A DNA stretch of 64,000 bases from Rhizobium herbae (GTDB lineage Bacteria > Pseudomonadota > Alphaproteobacteria > Rhizobiales > Rhizobiaceae). How positions within the stretch are numbered: the stretch's first letter is position 1; each line of letters opens with the position of its first letter. Both the position numbers and the translations under genes were made by a program. The DNA is taken from positions 62,001 through 126,000 of the forward strand of contig NZ_JAGGJV010000010.1 in assembly GCF_017873135.1 (NCBI RefSeq). Direction: 5' to 3'. The notes under the pieces were generated by a model. That model was not told where the DNA came from, did not search any database, and saw nothing but the letters and a program-made list of their open reading frames with translations. Below, one piece after another: positions 1 through 8,179 of the stretch.

Positions 1-651
1 TTCCAGCCCGGTCATGCGGCCGACTTCGCGCGCCCAGAGACCGGCGGCATTGACGATATGCTCGGCGATGATCTCGCCCTTGTTGGTGATGACGCGCCAG
101 GAGCCGTTTTCCAGCTGCACGAGGTCCTCGACCTTGGTGTGCAGATAGATGTCTGCGCCGTTCTTCTTGGCGGACTTGGCATAGGCATGCGTGGTGCCAT
201 AGGGATCGAGATGGCCTTCCACCGGATCGAACACCGCACCGACGAACTGGGTCGGATCGAGCAGCGGCATCAGTTCATGCGCTTCCTTGGGGCTGAGCAG
301 TTCGGCTTCCAGCCCCATGTAGCGGCCCTTGGCGAGGATCGACTTCATCCAGTCGAACCTTTCCTTGGTCGCGGCCAGCATCATGCCCGAGGTCATGTGC
401 ATGCCGATATCCTGGCCGGAATAGTCCTGGATTTCCTTGTAGAGTTCGACCGTGTATTTCTGCAGCTTGGCGACGTTCGGGTCGCCGTTGATCGTGTGCA
501 TGCCGCCGGCGGCGTGCCAGGTCGAGCCGGAGGTGAGTTCCGAGCGTTCGAGGAGAACGACATCGGTCCAGCCGAATTTCGTCAGGTGATAGAGGATCGA
601 ACAACCGACGACGCCGCCGCCGATGACGACGACCCTGGTGTGGCTTTTCAT
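1..651 (-). CDS. Dimethylglycine/sarcosine dehydrogenase-like FAD oxidoreductase, 5' part (runs off the left edge)
   Basis: The first 217 residues of an FAD-dependent demethylase are visible; the rest lies beyond base 1. The start MKSHTRVVVIGGGVVGCSI is a DAO-type dinucleotide-binding fold (GGGVVG), followed by LLERSELTSGSTWHAAGG, typical of dimethylglycine or sarcosine dehydrogenases, whose full proteins (about 800 residues) carry a C-terminal GcvT folate domain. The ATG at 651 has a GGAGAA ribosome site. It is on the same strand as soxBDAG and 183 bases downstream of soxG, so it probably acts in the same route (dimethylglycine to sarcosine to glycine, methyl groups passed to tetrahydrofolate). 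The exact substrate cannot be fixed from the N-terminus. Confidence 0.85.
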   Translation of the reverse strand, partial: MKSHTRVVVIGGGVVGCSILYHLTKFGWTDVVLLERSELTSGSTWHAAGGMHTINGDPNVAKLQKYTVELYKEIQDYSGQDIGMHMTSGMMLAATKERFDWMKSILAKGRYMGLEAELLSPKEAHELMPLLDPTQFVGAVFDPVEGHLDPYGTTHAYAKSAKKNGADIYLHTKVEDLVQLENGSWRVITNKGEIIAEHIVNAAGLWAREVGRMTGLE

Positions 652-809
652 GGATATTCTCCGGTTTCCGGCGGGCTCACGGAAAAGCGTCCCCGGTCAG
701 TTGAGCGAAATCTTGGCTGTCGAAACCGTAGTGGGAAAGTCGACGCGGATAAAGACATCCCTGCGAACAGGTCTTGCCCATTCCCGTCATCCGCTGCTTC
801 AGCCGCGCC

Positions 810-838
810 GTAAAAGCGGCATGCAATGACGCTTTTAC
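810..838 (-). terminator. Hairpin overlapping the soxG stop codon
   Basis: Perfect 9-bp inverted repeat, GTAAAAGCG at 810-818 and CGCTTTTAC at 830-838, with an 11-base loop. The soxG stop codon lies inside one arm. No U-tract follows on the minus strand, so it could attenuate or protect the 3' end of sox mRNA rather than terminate strongly before the downstream dehydrogenase gene. Confidence 0.4.
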
Positions 839-1395
839 CCTTGCGCCGAAAAATCGGCCGAAAGGTCGAACTCCCGTCCCATCAGGCGCAGGTCGTCAAA
901 CAGCGACTCGGCGAAGCTGCGCATGACGATCAGCTCGAATTCGTTCTCGCCGGTGCGGGCGAGATTGATGCTGATATGTCCACAGAGAACGTTCGACGAC
1001 GTGCCTATTTCGAAAACTGCGGGATGCAGATCGATACCAATACCCTTTGCGAGGATTCGCCGGACATTGGGACCGGAAAGCCTGAGAACAACCCGGCCAT
1101 CGCTCTGGTCGAAAACAGAGGCGGTCTCGGCAAGCAGCAGCGAAAGATTGCGGCAAAGACCCTCCGGCGTGTCCGATTGCGAGACCGCCAGCCATTCGCC
1201 AGGGGCGACGAACCGCAACGACATATCGCCCGCCACCGCAAGGCCCGCGGCCACGGCAGCGTCCTCGCCATCCATCGCCATCACGGTGGCAATCGCAGTT
1301 CCGCGCGGAACGTCCATATGATCGACGGCGCGGATGCCTGGCTCAAGCGGGAGGCGGTTTTCAAGAGGGTGGCGGGAAATGTACGGCATTGTCAT
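835..1395 (-). CDS. soxG: Sarcosine oxidase, gamma subunit
   Basis: 186 residues, the usual length for SoxG, the small subunit of heterotetrameric sarcosine oxidase (oxidative demethylation of sarcosine to glycine, with H2O2 and 5,10-methylene-THF). The sequence is GcvT-like (RPLEPGIRAVDHMD-type N-terminus, GEWLAVSQ, VVLRLSGPNVRRILAKG) without its own cofactor motif, as expected for gamma. It is the last gene of soxBDAG and begins 9 bases after the soxA stop. Assignment rests on both sequence and gene order. Confidence 0.93.
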   Translation of the reverse strand: MTMPYISRHPLENRLPLEPGIRAVDHMDVPRGTAIATVMAMDGEDAAVAAGLAVAGDMSLRFVAPGEWLAVSQSDTPEGLCRNLSLLLAETASVFDQSDGRVVLRLSGPNVRRILAKGIGIDLHPAVFEIGTSSNVLCGHISINLARTGENEFELIVMRSFAESLFDDLRLMGREFDLSADFSAQG

Positions 1396-1404
1396 GTCTC
1401 GGCC

Positions 1405-4362
1405 TCAGACGTTCAGTTTGGCATTGCCGGGATCGACGAAGACCGGGTTGCAGACCTCCGCCACGACATCGGCACCGGCGAGCTTGTCCCAGACGACGAT
1501 ACGCTCGCCGTACCGCTCGCGGCCGGACTTGAGGAAGGCAAGCGCGATATCGTGACCAAGTGTCGGCGAAAAGCAGGCGGAGCTGACATAACCCTGGTCA
1601 TTGAGCGTCGAAGGTTTGGCACCCTCGCGCAACAAATGCGCACCAGCGCGGATATGCTGGTCGGCCTCCACCGGTTTCAGTCCCACCATCTGCATGCGAT
1701 CGGCGGCGGTCAGGCCGTAGCGGGTGGACAACCGCTTGCCGATAAAGTCGGGTTTCTGCGCCGATACCATGCGTCCGAAACCGGCGTCGTCCGGCGTCAC
1801 GCGGCCGTCGAATTCGGCATGGGTGACATGCCCTTTTTCCATGCGCAGCACGTTCAGCGCTTCCAGGCCATAGGCGCAAATCCCGTGCGCCCTGCCCTCC
1901 TCCATGATCGCATCCGCGACCGCCTCGCCGGAGCCTGCGGGAACCGCCAACTCGTAAGCCAGTTCGCCGGAAAAGGAGATCCGGAACAGCCGCGCCTTCA
2001 GGCCGCCTTTCAGCGCGACGATACCAGCAGCAAGAAAGGGAAATGCCGCATCCGAAATGTCGTCTTCCACCAACGCCTGGACGACAAGGCGGGCTTTCGG
2101 CCCGGCGATCGCCATCTGCGCCCATTGATCGGTCGAGGAACAGAAGCGAACCCTGAGGTCCGGCCAGAGCACCTGCGCGCAATATTCCATATGGGACATC
2201 ACGCCGCCGGCCAGCGCCGTGGTGGTGGTCATGAAGAAATGCTCGCTCGACAGCCGGCTGGTGGTGCCGTCGTCATAGACCATGCCGTCCTCGCGCAGCA
2301 TCAACCCATAACGCGCCTTGCCGACCGGCAATTTCAGAAAAGCATTGCAGTAGATGCGATTAAGGAACTCGGCCGCGTCCGGTCCGAAAATCTCGATCTT
2401 GCCGAGCGTCGAGACATCGCAGAGACCGACATTTTCGCGAACATTGCGAACTTCGCGGTCCGTGCTTTCACGCCATGTCTTTTCGCCGCTCCGGGCGAAA
2501 TAGGCAGGACGATACCAGAGCCCGGAATCGACGAAGACGGCGCCGTTCTTTTGCGCCCAGCCGTGGAGAGGCGATTTGCGCACCGGAGCCGCATGCTCAT
2601 CGCGGGACGTGCCGGCGAGAGCGCCGAGCGTGACCGGCGTATAGAACGGCCGGAAGGTCGTCGTTCCCACATCGGCGGGGCTGATACCCTGCATGGCGGC
2701 CAGAAGGCCCGTCGCGTTGATGCCGGAAAGCTTGCCCTGGTCCGTTGCCATGCCGTTTGTCGTATAGCGCTTGGCATGCTCGACATGGCCGAAGCCTTCG
2801 CGCAGCGCGAGCCCGATATCCCTGACGTGAACGTCATTCTGGAAATCGATGAAGGCCTTGGCCTTGGCGCCCGGGGAATACCAAAGCGCGGTGAACGAGG
2901 GGTCGATGTCCTCCTCCACGACCGGCATCGCCTCAGCAGGCGCCGAAAAACCGAGATCGGCAGCGATGGCGGCAGCCTTTTGCGCACCATCCGCCAGACA
3001 GCCAACCAGAGTGTATCGTCCGGCCGCCGAGCCCGCAACGACCAGCCCGTTGCCGACGTCGGGCGCGAGGAAGGTCTGCAACTCCGGTGACCACACCGCC
3101 TTTGCACCGCGCTGGCAGGCGAGATGAATGACCGGATTCCAGCCGCCGGACATGCCGATCGCATCGCAGGCGATGGTCTCTTCGAAGCCCGAGCGTTCGA
3201 CGACGATGCCGGAAACGCGTTGACGACCCTGCGTATCAATGACCGAACCCGATTGGATGAGACGAACACCGGCAGGAGCGACATCCGCAACGTCGGAGCG
3301 GCTATCAATGATGGCGGCGATCTCTACGCCCTGAGCAGCAAGATCGTGTGCGGCCTGATAACCGGCACTGCCATTGGAAAAGATCGCAACAGACCTGCCC
3401 GCCGCCACACCAAATCGGTTGGCATAGGTGCGCATGGCGCCGGCCATCATCACGCCGGGCTTGTCGTTGCCGCCGAATACCAGAGGCCGCTCTTCGGCTC
3501 CGGTTGCCAGCAGCGCCCGCTTGGCAGCGATACGCCAGAGCCGTTCCACCGGAAGCTTCGCCTGCGGCATGGCCACATGCTTCTGCACCCGTTCGACCGC
3601 GCCAAAAACATTGTCGTCATACCAGCCGAAAACGGTGGTGCGCGGCATGATGGTGACGTTCGGCAGCGACCGGAGCTCGGCGAGCGATGCCTCGGCGAAA
3701 GCTTGAGCGGATACGCCATCGATGCGCGTAGTTTCAGCCAGCAGCGAACCGCCAAGCCTGAAATCCTCGTCAGCGAGGATGACGCGAAGTCCGGCCCGTC
3801 CGGCAACGAGCGCCGCCATCAAGCCCGTCGGACCGGAGCCAACAACCAGCAGATCGCAATGCGCCCAGCATTTCTCGTAAGCTTCCGGATCACGCTCCAG
3901 TACCACGCGCCCGAGCCCGGCCGCCCTGCGGATGATCGGCTCGTAGACCTTTTCCCAGAAGGCAGCCGGCCACATGAAGGTCTTGTAGTAGAAACCGGCA
4001 CCGAGGAAGGGCGACAACAGGCCGTTCACCGCGCCAAAATCGTATTTCAGCGACGGCCAGCGGTTCTGGCTGCGGGCATCGAGCCCGGCATAAAGTTCGG
4101 CAACCGTCGCCTTGGTGTTCGGGTCTGTGCTTGCACCCTTGCCGATCGTGACCAGCGCATTCGGCTCGGAGGCACCGGCGGTGACAATACCGCGCGGCCG
4201 GTGATACTTGAAGCTGCGGCCGACCAGAAGCCTATCATTGGCAAGAAGGGCTGAGGCCAGCGTATCGCCGGAAAGGCCCGTCAATGTCTTCCCGTCGAAC
4301 TTGAAATCGAGGTTGGCGCCGCGATCGACAAGACCACCCGATGTGAGACGATAGGCGGTCAT
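1405..4362 (-). CDS. soxA: Sarcosine oxidase, alpha subunit
   Basis: 985 residues, normal for SoxA. The N-terminal part contains a 2Fe-2S-ferredoxin-like fold without cysteine ligands (LTGLSGDTLASALLAND) that in this family precedes the dinucleotide-binding domain; GSGPTGLMAALVAGRAG near residue 180 is the NAD+ site. The last 400 residues are a GcvT-like aminomethyltransferase domain (GLCDVSTLGKIEIFGPDA; AYGLEALNVLRMEKGH) that receives the methyl group onto tetrahydrofolate. The start overlaps the soxD stop by 4 bases (ATGA), showing translational coupling. Cytoplasmic. Confidence 0.96.
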   Translation of the reverse strand: MTAYRLTSGGLVDRGANLDFKFDGKTLTGLSGDTLASALLANDRLLVGRSFKYHRPRGIVTAGASEPNALVTIGKGASTDPNTKATVAELYAGLDARSQNRWPSLKYDFGAVNGLLSPFLGAGFYYKTFMWPAAFWEKVYEPIIRRAAGLGRVVLERDPEAYEKCWAHCDLLVVGSGPTGLMAALVAGRAGLRVILADEDFRLGGSLLAETTRIDGVSAQAFAEASLAELRSLPNVTIMPRTTVFGWYDDNVFGAVERVQKHVAMPQAKLPVERLWRIAAKRALLATGAEERPLVFGGNDKPGVMMAGAMRTYANRFGVAAGRSVAIFSNGSAGYQAAHDLAAQGVEIAAIIDSRSDVADVAPAGVRLIQSGSVIDTQGRQRVSGIVVERSGFEETIACDAIGMSGGWNPVIHLACQRGAKAVWSPELQTFLAPDVGNGLVVAGSAAGRYTLVGCLADGAQKAAAIAADLGFSAPAEAMPVVEEDIDPSFTALWYSPGAKAKAFIDFQNDVHVRDIGLALREGFGHVEHAKRYTTNGMATDQGKLSGINATGLLAAMQGISPADVGTTTFRPFYTPVTLGALAGTSRDEHAAPVRKSPLHGWAQKNGAVFVDSGLWYRPAYFARSGEKTWRESTDREVRNVRENVGLCDVSTLGKIEIFGPDAAEFLNRIYCNAFLKLPVGKARYGLMLREDGMVYDDGTTSRLSSEHFFMTTTTALAGGVMSHMEYCAQVLWPDLRVRFCSSTDQWAQMAIAGPKARLVVQALVEDDISDAAFPFLAAGIVALKGGLKARLFRISFSGELAYELAVPAGSGEAVADAIMEEGRAHGICAYGLEALNVLRMEKGHVTHAEFDGRVTPDDAGFGRMVSAQKPDFIGKRLSTRYGLTAADRMQMVGLKPVEADQHIRAGAHLLREGAKPSTLNDQGYVSSACFSPTLGHDIALAFLKSGRERYGERIVVWDKLAGADVVAEVCNPVFVDPGNAKLNV

Positions 4363-4637
4363 CGGCCAGCCTCCCGCGCCGTGGCCGCACCATCCGTTAC
4401 AGAGAAGACTTCATGAGTGAATGTGTCGCGCTCGACGACCAGCCAGCGCCGACAGCCCGCCACATGCTGCCAATGCTCGCGGTAGCGCCCGCGCGGGTTG
4501 GAGCGAATGTGGACATAGTCGTGCCAGGCCTCGTCAGACGCCTCCGGATCAGGACGCACCAGCGACGCATCGCCCCTGATCGAAAACTCTTCCTTTGGCC
4601 GGACGCCGCAATGCGGGCAGTGAATGAGGCTCGCCAT
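4359..4637 (-). CDS. soxD: Sarcosine oxidase, delta subunit
   Basis: 92 residues. The N-terminus has the zinc-binding CPHCG pair, with His and Cys further on (HWQHVAGCRRW), the ligand set of the delta subunit of heterotetrameric sarcosine oxidase. The delta chain is structural, sitting against alpha. It lies between soxB and soxA, 9 bases after soxB and overlapping soxA by 4 bases. Confidence 0.94.
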   Translation of the reverse strand: MASLIHCPHCGVRPKEEFSIRGDASLVRPDPEASDEAWHDYVHIRSNPRGRYREHWQHVAGCRRWLVVERDTFTHEVFSVTDGAATAREAGR

Positions 4638-4646
4638 TCTAAGGTC

Positions 4647-5897
4647 TCAATGCAGGTTGGGCTGTGGACCAGCGCCATGTTCGTCGATTGGATAGCCGCG
4701 TTCGAAACGGTCGAGGCGCAGGAAACGGGCAACGGGATGGGTCTCGTTCTTGGCGATCAGATGCGCGAAGCACCAGCCCGACGCCGGCGTCGCCTTGAAG
4801 CCGCCGTAGCACCAGCCACAGTTGAGATAAAGATTGTCGATCGGCGTCTGGCTGATGATCGGCGAGCCATCCATGCTCATGTCCATGACGCCGCCCCAGG
4901 AGCGCAGGACCCGTACGCGTGACAGGCCGGGGATCATCGTCACCCCCTCCTCCATCACATGCTCGACCGTCGCCAGATTGCCGCGCTGGGCGTAGGAATT
5001 GTAGCCGTCGATCTCGGCGCCAAAGACAAGGCCGCCCTTGTCCGACTGCGAGATGTAGAAGTGCCCGGCACCATAGGTGATGACGTGGTCGATGGCTGGC
5101 TTCAGCCCCTCGGTGACGAAAGCCTGCAGCACATGGCTCTCGATCGGCAGCTTCAGGCCGGCCATCTCGCCGACGCGCGAGGTATTGCCGGCCGCAGCCA
5201 GGCCCAGTTTGCCGCAGCCAATGAAACCCTTCGATGTCTCGACACCAGTCACCACGCCGTGCTCGCGGCGGATGCCTGTCACTTCGCAATTCTGGATGAG
5301 ATCGACGCCAAGCCGGTCGGCGGCACGGGCATAGCCCCAGGCAACCGCATCGTGACGCGCCGTGCCGCCGCGCTTCTGCAAGAGGCCGCCCATGATCGGG
5401 AAGCGGGCATGGGCGAAATTGAGGAATGGCAGCATCTTCTTTAATGCCGCGCGATCCAGCAGTTCGGCCGGAACGCCCTCCATCCACATGGCATTGCCGC
5501 GGCGGATATAGGCGTCGCGCTGGCCGTCATTGTGGTAGAGATTGATGACGCCGCGCTGCGACAGCATGGCATTGTAGTTGAGATCCTGCTCCATGCCTTC
5601 CCAGAGCTTCATCGAAAACTCGTAGAACGGCTCGTTGCCGGGCAGCATGTAGTTGGAACGCACGATCGTCGTGTTGCGCCCGACATTGCCAGAGCCGAGA
5701 TAGTTTTTCTCCAGCACCGCGATGTTCTTGAGGCCGAATTCCCTGGCGAGATAGTAGGCCGTCGCCAAACCATGCCCGCCGCCGCCGACGATGATCACAT
5801 CGTAGAAGGGCTTGGGCTCCGGCTGCCGCCAGGCCGGCTTCCAGTTGACGTTGCCCGAAAGCGCGTTCTTGACGATCGAGAATGCCGAATAGCGCAT
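4647..5897 (-). CDS. soxB: Sarcosine oxidase, beta subunit
   Basis: 416 residues, full length. MRYSAFSIVKNALSG is the characteristic SoxB start. YDVIIVGGGGHGLATAYYLA is the FAD-binding Rossmann motif, and GSGNVGRNTTIVRSNY is highly conserved in the family. The ARHDAVAWGYARAAD stretch contains the histidine that, as I recall, carries covalent FMN in the Corynebacterium enzyme. This subunit oxidises sarcosine and passes electrons from FAD to FMN and O2. First gene of soxBDAG; its promoter must lie in 5898-6198. Confidence 0.96.
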   Translation of the reverse strand: MRYSAFSIVKNALSGNVNWKPAWRQPEPKPFYDVIIVGGGGHGLATAYYLAREFGLKNIAVLEKNYLGSGNVGRNTTIVRSNYMLPGNEPFYEFSMKLWEGMEQDLNYNAMLSQRGVINLYHNDGQRDAYIRRGNAMWMEGVPAELLDRAALKKMLPFLNFAHARFPIMGGLLQKRGGTARHDAVAWGYARAADRLGVDLIQNCEVTGIRREHGVVTGVETSKGFIGCGKLGLAAAGNTSRVGEMAGLKLPIESHVLQAFVTEGLKPAIDHVITYGAGHFYISQSDKGGLVFGAEIDGYNSYAQRGNLATVEHVMEEGVTMIPGLSRVRVLRSWGGVMDMSMDGSPIISQTPIDNLYLNCGWCYGGFKATPASGWCFAHLIAKNETHPVARFLRLDRFERGYPIDEHGAGPQPNLH

Positions 5898-6198
5898 GCC
5901 AGTCCCAATTCACCCTACCAATAGTGCAACGCACATTTGCATATGCTGTGATCGGCGCAAAGACCACCGTGGCAAAGACGGATCGAATGCGTCGTGCCGC
6001 ACTGTCGCAGATTTATCCGAACGGAACGCGGGACACAGTGCCAAATGCGGCACAGTCGGAAAAATTTGACGCGCAAATATTGAAAAGACCGGTAAGGAAT
6101 GTGGATGTATAGTCATTGTACCGGATGATCGCGTTCAACGTCTCCGGGAAAAATTTGAACGCCATGGCCGAAGACGGCAGGAAGGCGCAGGAAGCAAG
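5898..6198. other. Divergent intergenic region soxB / cysQ
   Basis: 301 bases with no convincing gene on either strand. It must hold the soxB promoter (minus) and the cysQ promoter (plus). A TTGAAA at about 6079 followed by TATAGT at about 6107 is the only promoter-like pair I see for cysQ and its spacing is too long to call. No palindromic operator stands out. Confidence 0.5.
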
Positions 6199-6975
6199 AT
6201 GCTGGACGTTCTGGAAGCGGCGGCCGTGGCTGCGGGGAAAGCGATCCTCGACGTCTATCATGCCGGACCGGAGGTCAGCTACAAGGCCGACTGTTCCCCT
6301 GTGACCGATGCAGACGAGAGCGCCGAAAAAATCATTCTCGATCGACTGGCAGCAGCGTTTCCCGATATCCCCGTGGTCGCCGAGGAAGCCGTCGCCGCCG
6401 GCCACATCCCCGATATAGAAGGTAAGTCGTTCTTCCTTGTCGATCCGCTCGACGGCACCAAGGAATTTGTCGGCCGCAATGATGACTTTACGGTCAACAT
6501 CGCGCTGATCGAAAACGGAGAACCGATCGTCGGCGTCGTCTACGCGCCGGCAATCGGCATTCTCTATGCCGCCACGCGTAGCAAGGCGAAGAAGTCCGTG
6601 GTTTCAGGTCAGCGCGATATCGGCCCGCCGACCATCATCGGCTGCCGCAGCCGCGGCGACCGGCTGGTGGCACTGGCCAGCCGGTCCCACAACAGCCAGG
6701 AAACCATCGCCTATCTCGCCGAACACGGCATTACCGACTACGAATCCATCGGTTCTTCGCTGAAATTCTGTCTTCTCGCCGAAGGGCTCGCCGATATCTA
6801 TCCACGCCTCAGTCGGACGATGGAATGGGATACCGCCGCCGGAGATGCCATCCTGCGGGCAGCCGGTGGCGAGACCCTCACCATGAATGGCGATCCGCTC
6901 GCCTATGGCAAGCGCAACCAGACGTCCGATGTCGACTTTGCCAATCCCTATTTCGTGTCGCGCGGCAAGGATTAG
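6199..6975 (+). CDS. cysQ: 3'(2'),5'-bisphosphate nucleotidase, inositol monophosphatase family
   Basis: 258 residues, normal length. It has the Li+-sensitive phosphatase signatures: SPVTDADESAEK, the metal-binding EEA followed by DPLDGTKEFVGRNDDFTVNIALI, and the second metal motif EWDTAAGDAIL. DPLDGTKEF is typical of CysQ rather than of plain inositol monophosphatase. CysQ hydrolyses 3'-phosphoadenosine-5'-phosphate (PAP) to AMP, detoxifying the by-product of sulfate assimilation. The ATG at 6199 follows AGGAAGCAAG. The linker after ILYAATRSKAKK looks a few residues shorter than in relatives I remember. Not obviously linked to the sox operon. Confidence 0.88.
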   Translation: MLDVLEAAAVAAGKAILDVYHAGPEVSYKADCSPVTDADESAEKIILDRLAAAFPDIPVVAEEAVAAGHIPDIEGKSFFLVDPLDGTKEFVGRNDDFTVNIALIENGEPIVGVVYAPAIGILYAATRSKAKKSVVSGQRDIGPPTIIGCRSRGDRLVALASRSHNSQETIAYLAEHGITDYESIGSSLKFCLLAEGLADIYPRLSRTMEWDTAAGDAILRAAGGETLTMNGDPLAYGKRNQTSDVDFANPYFVSRGKD

Positions 6976-7118
6976 CAAATCCGGACCATCGTGCAGGTCG
7001 GGGAGTGACGGGCAAGCTCAGCCGGAATTTCTCTTTGCCGACAAGACCAAAGCCAGTTCGTAATCCCCTGCTCCGACCATACGGGTAACCTTCTCCTCAC
7101 CACAAGGGAGAACTGCCG

Positions 7119-8150
7119 ATGAGCGAGACGACCGTCAACCTGGAACTGCCCTATATCCTGCCCTCGCAGGCGCAGAAGCACGTCACTCACAATGAAGCGC
7201 TGCAACGCCTCGACGCACTGACACAACTGACGATCACCGCATCGCTGTCAACGCCGCCATCCGACCCGCAGGAAGGGACCTGCTACGACGTCGCGGCATC
7301 TCCCACGGGCGCATGGGCGGGAAAGAGTGGCAAGCTCGCCTTCAGGCAGGATGGCGACTGGATTTTCATTGCCCCGAAGGAAGGCTGGCGCGGGTGGTTT
7401 CTCGCCGAGGACAGGATGAAGATTCACGACGGCAGTGCCTGGGTTTTCTATGACGCGGTCGGTACGCCAGCACATCTCGGTATCAACATCGCCGCCGACA
7501 ACACCAACCGGCTCGCCGTTGCAGCAGTCGCCACGTTGCTGACGCATGACGGGCACGGGCATCAGGTCAAGGTCAACAAGGCAACGATGGGCGATACGGC
7601 GAGCCTCCTGTTCCAGACGGGATGGTCCGGCCGGGCGGAAATGGGGCTCACCAGCTCGGATGATTTCACCGTCAAGGTCAGTCCGGACGGAACAGCCTGG
7701 ACATCGGCGCTGAGCATCACCGGCCAGGGTCAGGTGCGCATGCCGCAACGGCCTCTTGTGCGCGCCACCCGCGGCGGCGGGGTGCTGACACCGGCATCCG
7801 GCTCGCAGACCGGTTTTTCCACATTGAGTATCAACCAGGGCGGTTTCAGTCTCGGCCCCGCCGTCGCAGGCGGCGGCAACCGGCTGGTGGTGCCGGTCGC
7901 GGCTCCCTACCTCGTCTGCCTCGGCGTCGAAGCCAATCCCTCCGGTGCATTTTCCGTCGCCGTCAAGGTCAACGGCACGACGACCATCGCCAGCGTCAAC
8001 GATAACGACGCGGCTTCCGCGTCCTATGGAAATTGCGCCATAGGCATGGCACTTCTGAACGCCGGAGATTGGCTGGTGCTGGAACATACCGGCACCGCGC
8101 CGCTCGATTTCGGTTATGACAAGACGGAGCTGACGGTGGTGATGCTGTGA
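7119..8150 (+). CDS. DUF2793 domain protein (phage/GTA tail-fibre-like)
   Basis: 343 residues, start supported by AGGGAGAACTGCC. The first 110 residues match the DUF2793 pattern: LELPYILPSQAQKHVTHNEAL, LDALTQL, PSDPQEGTCYDV, GDWIFIAPKEGWRGWFLAEDR. DUF2793 occurs in alphaproteobacterial prophages and gene transfer agents next to tail or host-attachment genes. The C-terminal half (GGVLTPASGSQTGFSTL onwards) is a Gly/Ser/Thr-rich beta-structured region like phage or C1q-like head domains. No signal peptide and no other phage gene nearby, so it is either a domesticated orphan or a lone tail gene. Function unknown. Confidence 0.75.
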   Translation: MSETTVNLELPYILPSQAQKHVTHNEALQRLDALTQLTITASLSTPPSDPQEGTCYDVAASPTGAWAGKSGKLAFRQDGDWIFIAPKEGWRGWFLAEDRMKIHDGSAWVFYDAVGTPAHLGINIAADNTNRLAVAAVATLLTHDGHGHQVKVNKATMGDTASLLFQTGWSGRAEMGLTSSDDFTVKVSPDGTAWTSALSITGQGQVRMPQRPLVRATRGGGVLTPASGSQTGFSTLSINQGGFSLGPAVAGGGNRLVVPVAAPYLVCLGVEANPSGAFSVAVKVNGTTTIASVNDNDAASASYGNCAIGMALLNAGDWLVLEHTGTAPLDFGYDKTELTVVML

Positions 8151-8179
8151 AAAACAGCCCCCTTAAAACGCCCGTCTTC

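Noticed and set aside
826-3090. 754-codon open frame on the plus strand
   Set aside because: It is antisense to soxG and soxA, has no family pattern and is rich in Arg/His/Gly, typical of the opposite strand of a high-GC gene.
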